Shown one piece after another: positions 23,801 through 32,800 of a stretch of 64,000 nt of DNA (the first letter of the stretch is position 1; each line of letters begins with the position of its first letter). The notes beneath the pieces are model-generated. The model saw only the letters and a list, made by a program, of their open reading frames with translations, ran no database searches and was not told the origin of the DNA. Position numbers and translations under genes: made by a program. The stretch is from positions 31,354,024 through 31,418,023 of the forward strand of contig CAIIXF020000006.1 in NCBI GenBank assembly GCA_903813345.2. Direction: 5' to 3'. This DNA comes from Owenia fusiformis. Its lineage: Eukaryota; Annelida; Polychaeta; Sabellida; Oweniidae.

Positions 23801-26800
23801 AGCAACATACCTTCTCCACACTGTGGACAACATTCACCCTTCGGTGTAAACAAAGAAACTCCCTCGGGACAGACAGGTCTCAAACAGATTCTAGCTGAAC
23901 AATCTAGAAATTGCAAAAAATGAATAGGAAAATAGTGTCATTACCTATGTTAGATTAGAAACATCAACAAACTAGAGCTTTATACTAACCTGGCTCTTCG
24001 GGACAACTAGGGCAACATTGGCCATCCTTGATTACAGGTTGGGCGTTGCCTTTACACAGTGGCATGCTGCACGCCATGACGGCGCATTCTACTTTAGTAG
24101 AGCCATCTCTCTGTATATTACAGGTGCATGATTTGCATGGATCACCAGTCTTAAAATCACCAGGGGGATAACTCTTTCCTTTGTAGTAGCATGCTTGAAC
24201 AAATTTAAGCTCATTGTTAAAGCAATGAAGAAGAGAATTTTTCCTACATACTCTATACACGATTTAGCGTTGAATTGCGTGGCACTTGCACTGAAACTGG
24301 GTCTAATATTTTCAAACTTAAGGCTGAACAGTCTGGAAAATGAAAAAACAATTATAATAGTGAATAGTATCATCACCTATGTGAAAATAGAAACATCAAG
24401 GAACTTTATACTAACCTGGCTCCTCGGGACAACTAGGGCAACATTGGCCATCCTTCCTTACAGGTCGGGCGTTGCCTTTACATAGTGGCATGCTGCACGC
24501 CTTCATGGCGCATTCTACTTTAGTGGATCCATCTTTCTGTACTTGACACGAGCAGGATTTGCATGGATCGTCAGTCTTAAAATGTCCAGGGGGATAACGC
24601 TTTCCTTTATAGTAGCATGCTAGAACAAATCTCATTGTTATGAAGGAATAAAGAAGTGGATTTTCCCATATATTGCCTTGGATATACAATATACTGTATA
24701 CGTACAATGTTGTGTTGTGGTTCCTGCATTTTTTGAAACTGGGACTGACATTTGCATTTTCTTGACTTTCAAATAAATAACAAACCATTTTTTGAATGAT
24801 AAATGTATATAAACAAACTTACACAATGGAGGTTTAGTAGGACATTGAAGGCAACACTTTCCTTGGGGTTTAACAGGCGTGGATCCATCGTCACACTTTT
24901 GTACATTTGCACAACGAACCAGTCGACAATCTAAATAAAGACCATGAATATCGATAGTATCTATCCTGACTATTTATAAATGAATAAACACAAGGAGCAC
25001 ACGCATCTCGAACTCGCAACCTCGTGGTTACGGTGCCAAATCGCCTAGCTCGAACGTACCGGCGCTCAAGCCCTCTCGGCCAACTCGACAACCCAAAAAT
25101 AACATATAAAGTAGTTAAACACAAAAACATTTCCATCTCCTTCATATATATTATCAAATCAAAAATAATGGATAAAGTTAGTACTGTATTTCATTTAGTG
25201 TTCGTTACCCTGTCCACATTGCTGACAACATTCACCAGGAGGTGTAAAAAAGGCCTGGCCATTTCTGCACTTTGGTGGGCGACAGTCGACCAAGCTACAA
25301 TCTGAAATATCAAATGATTTAATGTCAAATCAGTATAAATATGTGATATCTTAGAAATAATATTTTAAAGTATTTAAATTATGTGGCCGAAATTGTGGCT
25401 TACTGTATTGCACAATACTAAACTACTGTATTGTACTATATATGTACTGTATTGTGATTATACTGGACAACAATGTACTATATCGCACTGTATTGTACCA
25501 AAATATACTGAATTGTAATGTACTGCAATGTACTACAATGTACTCTACTGTATATATCGCACTGTATTGTACCAAAATATACTGAATGTAATGTATACTA
25601 TACTGTAATTGTAATGTACAGTGCAGTAATGTACTGCACTGTACTACAATGTATTCTACTGCATATATCGCACTGTATTGTACCAAAATAAACTGAATTG
25701 TAATGTACTGCAATGTACTACAATATACTCTACTGTATATATCGCACTGTATTGTACCAAAATATACTGAATGTAATGTATACTATACTGTAATTGTAAT
25801 GTACAGTGCAGTAATGTACTGCACTGTACTACAATGTATTCTACTGCATATATCGCACTGTATTGTACCAAAATAAACTGAATTGTAATGTACTGCAATG
25901 TACTACAATATACTCTACTGTATATATCGCACTGTATTGTACCAAAATATACTGAATGTAATGTATACTATACTGTAATTGTAATGTACAGTGCAGTAAT
26001 GTACTGCACTGTACTACAATGTATTCTACTGCATATATCGCACTGTATTGTGCCAAAATATACTGCATTATAATGTACTGCACTGTACTACAATTTACTC
26101 AACTGCATATCATTATTACATTGTATTGTACTCCTACTTTGTTATACTCTACTTTAGAATTGATTGAAATGTTTTTACCTACAACACTTTCAGAGCTACT
26201 GCCAGAACAGTCCTTCTCAGTACAGCTGACACCACCGGCGTCACATGTACATCTGTTGCAGTTATCTCCAGCAGGGAACCATGTTCCATAGCGGTATCGC
26301 TGCCCATTATACTCACAGAAGCAAGCTTTCTTAGTACAACCGACGGTGCCTGATTTACACATACACTTGTTACATGTATCCGTTGAGGGAAAACTGGCAC
26401 CATCTTTGTAAATCTGATTATTATATTGACACATTTGTTGGCACTTCATCTTTGTGCAACGGCGCTGTCCTTTGAAACAGGTGCAGTGGTTGCAGCCATC
26501 AACTGCAGTGAACTGTTCACCTTGCTTGTACGTTTTACCATTATAGGAGCAACTTGGGCATTTTTTTCTAGGACAACGAACCTTTCCATTGGCACATTTG
26601 CAGTTTGTACAGCCATTGGAAAAACTTGCTCCGTTGCTGTATTGTTTACCTTCATACATACACGACCCAATACACGCCTTCTCAGTGCATGAGGTGATTC
26701 CCTTATTACAAACACATTCGTTACACCTGTCATCGGATTTAAACTTTTGTCCATCATTATACACCTTCCCATTGTATTTACATGTGTTCTCGCAGGATTT

Positions 26801-29800
26801 CCTTGTACATTTGATACGAGACTCAACACAATAGCAAGTATTGCAATCATCCTGGTACGATTGTCCATTTCTGAATGTATTTCCAGTTATACTGACACAG
26901 TTACCAGTAGAGCAAATCTTTGTAGTGCATCGAACAGCTCCTGTGGCACTGCAGTGGCAATAGTTGCAACCGTCACCAGCTTTAAACTCATCGTTTGGTT
27001 TGTATATTTGACCCAAATGTTCACATCTGAATACGGACAAAAGCATAATATAGTAGGCACGTCAAAGTGGGATGTTGAACGCCCAACCAACTGCCACTGC
27101 AATCTACTGTTTAAGAGAATGAACCATGAGTAGAGAAACTTTGTCATTTTTCATTTTCATCTTCTATACGAGTAGATAAAATTTTTAAAGTGGATATCCA
27201 CTTACTTTTTGCATGCCATCCTTGTGCATCCCACTTGACCATCTGCATTACATACACATGTGTTACATCCGTCGCCAGCTGGGATGCCCCACTGGCCTAA
27301 CAGAAATAGAATATATTAACAGAATATACAGGAAAATCGTTAACAAAAACCTGAAACTTTGTGTCAATTTTTCAAGTTCTTTTTCAAAAGTTGCGTCCAT
27401 CGTTTTCAAGTCTTCTAATAATAATAGGTATCAAATCTGACATGTTCCTGGTGCATATATGGACAACTCTTCTCAACAGGTCGATTTCGGTTTTTAAAAA
27501 TAGACCTTCATCTATTGCAATTAATATTTCTTACGGCAACTAACCTATCTTATAGTTCCTTCCATTATATGTGCATACTCGACTACATTTTGTTCTGGCA
27601 CATATAACACGTCCGTTTTCTCTGCATCTACACTTTTTGCAACTATCCATAAACGTCTCTCCTGGTTCATAAGAATGCCCATTGAACTTGCAGCTTTTCG
27701 CTAAAAATACATTTATGTTGCATATACATGTAGGATATGAAACGGAACAACTATCAGTTGATGTCTTACGATACAAAACAAAAGGAGACCTTTTCTGAAA
27801 TGGTGAACATCATGAATTTTCAGTTCTCCTTGTCTTACAATATGCATTAAAAAAGTTAACCTAAAATAAACTGAAAATACATGCACATGTACATTTTGCA
27901 TAAACCAACTTATTCAATAAGAATTAATGTAGATTTTCAAAAATGTAGGTAGATATATGACTTTCCAGAATAAATATTCTTCTAGATGAACACAATGTAA
28001 GTGAAACAACATATTAAATATCATACTTTTCGGACAACAGACTGCAAATCTGTCTGTTGGTGATATATTGCATTCAAATCCACTTGGACAATCCTGTCTT
28101 GAAGGTCCGCGCCCACAGAATATTGGCTTTCTATCCCGACCTTTAGCCATAGCGGACCGCCTACACTTCATCATCTCTGGGTTAGCTGTAGGTATAAATG
28201 ATCACAATTGTACATCCCTGTCTATGAGTTTGCTAACCGAAACACCACAATTAATGACACATTTGATGAAATGATGAAGTGCTAACTGCAGGTTTTAACA
28301 TGTGCTTCAAGGGAGGTCTTCGGCATCCTAACTTTTGGAGAGGATTTACATAGGAATTGGCAACCAACTTGGCCTAAGTGCAATTTTCATTAACTTTTCG
28401 TGTTACATTTCGTTAGTCCTCAAGAAATACGGTGAGACTTTGCCCACCTTCAGACTCAATGGCACCCAGAAAGCATATATACAATTGACCTATTGGTGTG
28501 AACATGCTTTCCAAAGAATTATTAAATATTCAATTTGTTGTAGTCACCTCCTGATCATTTCCAGCCCTGGTTCAACAGCATGAAAAGATAAATTAGGAGT
28601 TTTGATTTTAAAGATCTGGTGACATTTTCTCTACCTGCATATGAACATTCGAAAATAACTTTCTAAAATAACATATTTTAACATACCTATGCATGTTGCT
28701 ATAGCAGGGCAAGTTGGCTCATTGCATTTTACAAAGTTTGTTTCACATATTAATCCTCGCTTACATTTCTTCACCTACAATGTATTTATGTGCAACATTT
28801 TATAAGAATAACAAAAGGTATGATTTCAAACTTTTGTAAAAGTTATTCTAGTTTAATGAAGATGCATACGAATAAGAATGTAACAATCATACTTTAAAAT
28901 TGTCCCCTTAATACATGAAAATATACATCTAAGCCCTTCATTTTGTAATATGCATCTCATAATGTCAATCATAAGTAGCTAGCTACATGTCAAATATTTT
29001 TACGAAGTGCAAGCACCTTTGTTGGAAGGTTGGGTAAATGTGAAGAGGTGCGTTTTGGTGAATTTTGTTTATGGTCAAAATTTCTAAAGTATCTTACAAA
29101 CTGTCAAAATTGCCCCCTGTTCATGAAAGCATTATCTAATCAGCTTTGTAGCCAACAGACTTATGTAATGTATTAAAAGTAAAAAAGTACGGAGAATTAT
29201 AAAAATTCATGTTGTTCAATTTTGAAGAAATTAACTTCTAATTTACATCCTCGATTGCAATTATGTTGCTATGGAAATGACATAACTAATTTGAGAGTTC
29301 CTCCACAGTGCACATGCGTCAAGTCAAATCAAAAATCATACTTATCTAGTACCTTGCAAGGGTCTTTGTTGCATTTACACGTAGGGCACATCTTGTCATC
29401 CAACTTATGACCAAATCTTCCACAGTCTACGTCACAAGGTAGTTCAGGACAAGTATCTTTAGCTTATAATAGAAAAATGTTTATTGCATGTCAAACCTTT
29501 ATGCATTTAATTTTGAGAAACTATTTTAACTCTAGTGTAGCGTAACTACAAGTGATTCATTGCAGACTCACTTGCCACATTTTAATGAAGTAAAAACGAA
29601 GAATAAGAAATTAAATGAAAACAAAAAAACATTTATCATAAATCCATTCTATGGCCATGTAGGATTCAAGGTTATAAAGTCGACTGTGTGTGGATCGCTA
29701 CTTACCTTTACATACTGCTACTGGGTTACAGGGAAGTTTTTTACAAATCACTTTCTCTAATACACATACTTCGTCCTTTGAACATCGCTTAGCCTATAAA

Positions 29801-32800
29801 AGTTAATCTTTCTAAACTACGTATACATTTCAGATCCAGTTATTCTAACAACATGACGTCATTAATTTGCACCTATGGTTCATACATTGCACCAGTGCGT
29901 GTAGTATTAATATTACCTTTCATTTGCATAGCTAGATTGCTTTACATAAGTAATCAAACTACCACGTATCAATGTGTATACATTCATACATTACGCAGAT
30001 TTGTGTAGCCACCATTTAGTTTTATTATAACATACTTTAAACAAAAACATTACATTACCTCACATGGGTTTACGCATGTAGGAAACTCTGGACAAGGAGG
30101 CACTAAACATGGAGCAACTTTCATCTCACAAAACTCACCACTCGGACATGTCTTATTCTACAAAGAGGAAAATGTAGTTCGTGATCTGTTAAGATTGTAA
30201 TAAAAAATAAAAAATTGAGTAGAATATTTGAAGGGAATTGATCAAATACAGGGTGTCAAATAAGTCCCGTCCCTCCCTGCTACAGCTAAAACCTTAACAG
30301 AAGGTACCTAGTGTGATTTACCATTGGAAAGATCATCCAAAGTTATGTTAACTCACCAACTCTCAAGTATTTTGGATGAAATCTACCTGTATTTTTATGA
30401 TGTCTTTTAAAATTAACGTGCCCTCCTTTAAGTAGCTTTTTGCGTCAAAAAGACAAGGATATGACCTCAGAAATACATCAAAAAGTTAATCTTTTTCACA
30501 TTCCACTTGTTACAAAAAGGTTTTCACCACTTTCCTTGCACCTCTATTTTCTACACATCTAACCCTATCCAGGAATAGGTTAAATTCATCGCCATAAACA
30601 TATTTAGTCATACTTTAGTCCCGTGACATCTCTTATACACGATTCTTAAAATCGTGCCAAATACGCCAAATTGCCATGTTTCTAGGCATATGGTCACCTC
30701 AATTGATACAATGTAAAAATTTCTGAGATTGATTGACATGTGTCAGATATATGCCAATCAACGTAACTTTGAAAGACCTTTCCAATGATATATCACACTT
30801 GGTACCAAATATCTTGGTTTTGACTGTAGAGGGGGGACGAGACTTATTTGACACCCTGTATATTCAACATTTTTTATCCTAAGTGAATTTTTTACAGTTA
30901 GATTTAAACTTTTCTGAATGGACTAAACTTGAAGGTAAACCGATGTTGATTGGAACCGTATTTAAAACACCCAAATCACATTACAACTGTTAATTTGCTA
31001 AGTGCAAGTGCACGATCTAACACCGGTCATTGTATCTTTCCGATTTTGCAATCTGAGTGTCATGTGCATTCATTATCTTCTCATAACGCCCTATCAGAAT
31101 GATAATGTCCCAACTCACATTTTTGAAAAAATTGAGATTTTGACAGAGTTCCCCTGTACAAATCACCTTCTTTTTTCCTGTGCGATTTCCTTCCCTTATT
31201 GATTCCCTCGATCAATAGCCAGCTTTTCAGTGTCAAATTGTCCTACAGTAACTCCATAAAAGGAGGAGGGAAATTAGCGCAACAGATTTTGGACAGTAAT
31301 ATGTTGGATTTTGGCCATTTCCTGGGGATTTAAACAGGTGCATATGTTAGGCCAATGCATCACCTCCAGGAAAGATCACTTCTAGAGATGATAAAATAAT
31401 TTCGACTTTGAGACAGGGTAGATGCAAACAACCCACCCACTTGTTTTTTCTGAAATGTTTTTTCTGATTTTCAACCCCTTCCATCCCTGATTTTTCTTGC
31501 ATCAATATGTTGCGTTTTGACACACAGTTAATCCCTTAAAAGGAATAAGTGATTCCTTTTAGATAAAGTAGAAATCAATAGTTCCCATGGTATTTTCCCA
31601 TAGGGAAAAATCATTGCTTTCAGCTAAGTTTGGTCACCCATAATGGGTATCTTTAAAACCCCTGAAGGAATCACTTATTCCTTTAAAGTGGTTAACAAAA
31701 ACATTACATTACCTCACATGGGTTTACACATGTAGGAAACTCTGGACAAGGAGGCACTAAACATGGAGCAACTTTCATCTCACAAAACTCACCACTCGGA
31801 CATGTCTTATTCTACAAAGAGGAAAATGTATTTGAAGGGAATTGATCTTATCCTAAGTGATTTTTTACAGTTAGATTTAAACTATATACAGTATATAGCA
31901 GACCCCGTTTTAAACGTATCAGCAACTTTATGGATTTCACCTTCAAACTCAACACTTAATGGATGTAATTGTCTAGCTGACTTTGTCAATATTTTCTGAA
32001 TGTACTAAACTTGAAGGTAAACCGATGTTGATTGGAACCGTATTTAAAACACCCAAATTACATTACAACTGTTAATTTGCTAAGTGCAAGTGCACGATCT
32101 AACACCAGTCATTGTATTTTTCCGATTTTGCAATCTGACTTCATTCATCTTCTTCTCACAACGTCCTATCAGAATGATAATGTCCCAACTCACATTTTTT
32201 TAAAAATTGAGATTTTGACAGAGTTCCCCCTGTACAAATCATATTCTTTCTTCCTGTGCGATTTCCTTCCCTTATTGATTCCCTCAATAGCCAGCTTTTC
32301 AGTGTCAAATTGTCCAAACTCCATGAAAATTTCAAAAATCGAATTTAACTTCTATGTCTTATGCACCATGTTTAACCAATCAAATTGTTTAAATTTACAT
32401 CATGTCACCAGGAATAATCATATTAGTAATATATATGATATTACAATTTTAAACTTGGATTTGAATTTATTTTTCTAAAATGAATATAGTTTGTGTCCAT
32501 TGAAAATACATAGCGAAATGGGTACCCCGTCTTTAATCATTCGATGTTACGAAAAATTGGAAATTAAATTGTTCTTTTTCCATTTTCAATATGCTCAAAA
32601 ACTGTTTTACAAAATCTTGAAATTCATGAAATCTTTGTTGTATCTACACAATTGATGACAAAAACAATGTAAAGATTTCATACATGACAGATGGATACTA
32701 TAACAGTTACAGATGTCTAAACTTTCAAAAATTGATTTCTCAGTTTCACGAAAAATGTGAGTTATGACATTATTATTCTGATAGGACAACATTTACTTTT

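Larger units (their letters stand above)
30030..31260. repeat. Segmental duplication, copy A
   Basis: Contains exon 6 and intron sequence from about 30049 to 31260. Shared blocks such as TTAGATTTAAAC, GGTAAACCGATGTTGATTGG and CTATCAGAATGATAATGTCC recur in order at 31683-32320. Copy A carries the mariner-type insertion. Confidence 0.8.

Noticed and set aside
25423-26083. Three nearly identical 80-96 residue minus-strand frames
   Set aside because: Products of the 185-bp AT repeat in intron 13; identity follows from the repeat period.
26426-27133. Plus-strand and alternate-frame open frames over exon 13
   Set aside because: Shadows of the real minus-strand exon; they lack the cysteine ladder and splice fit.
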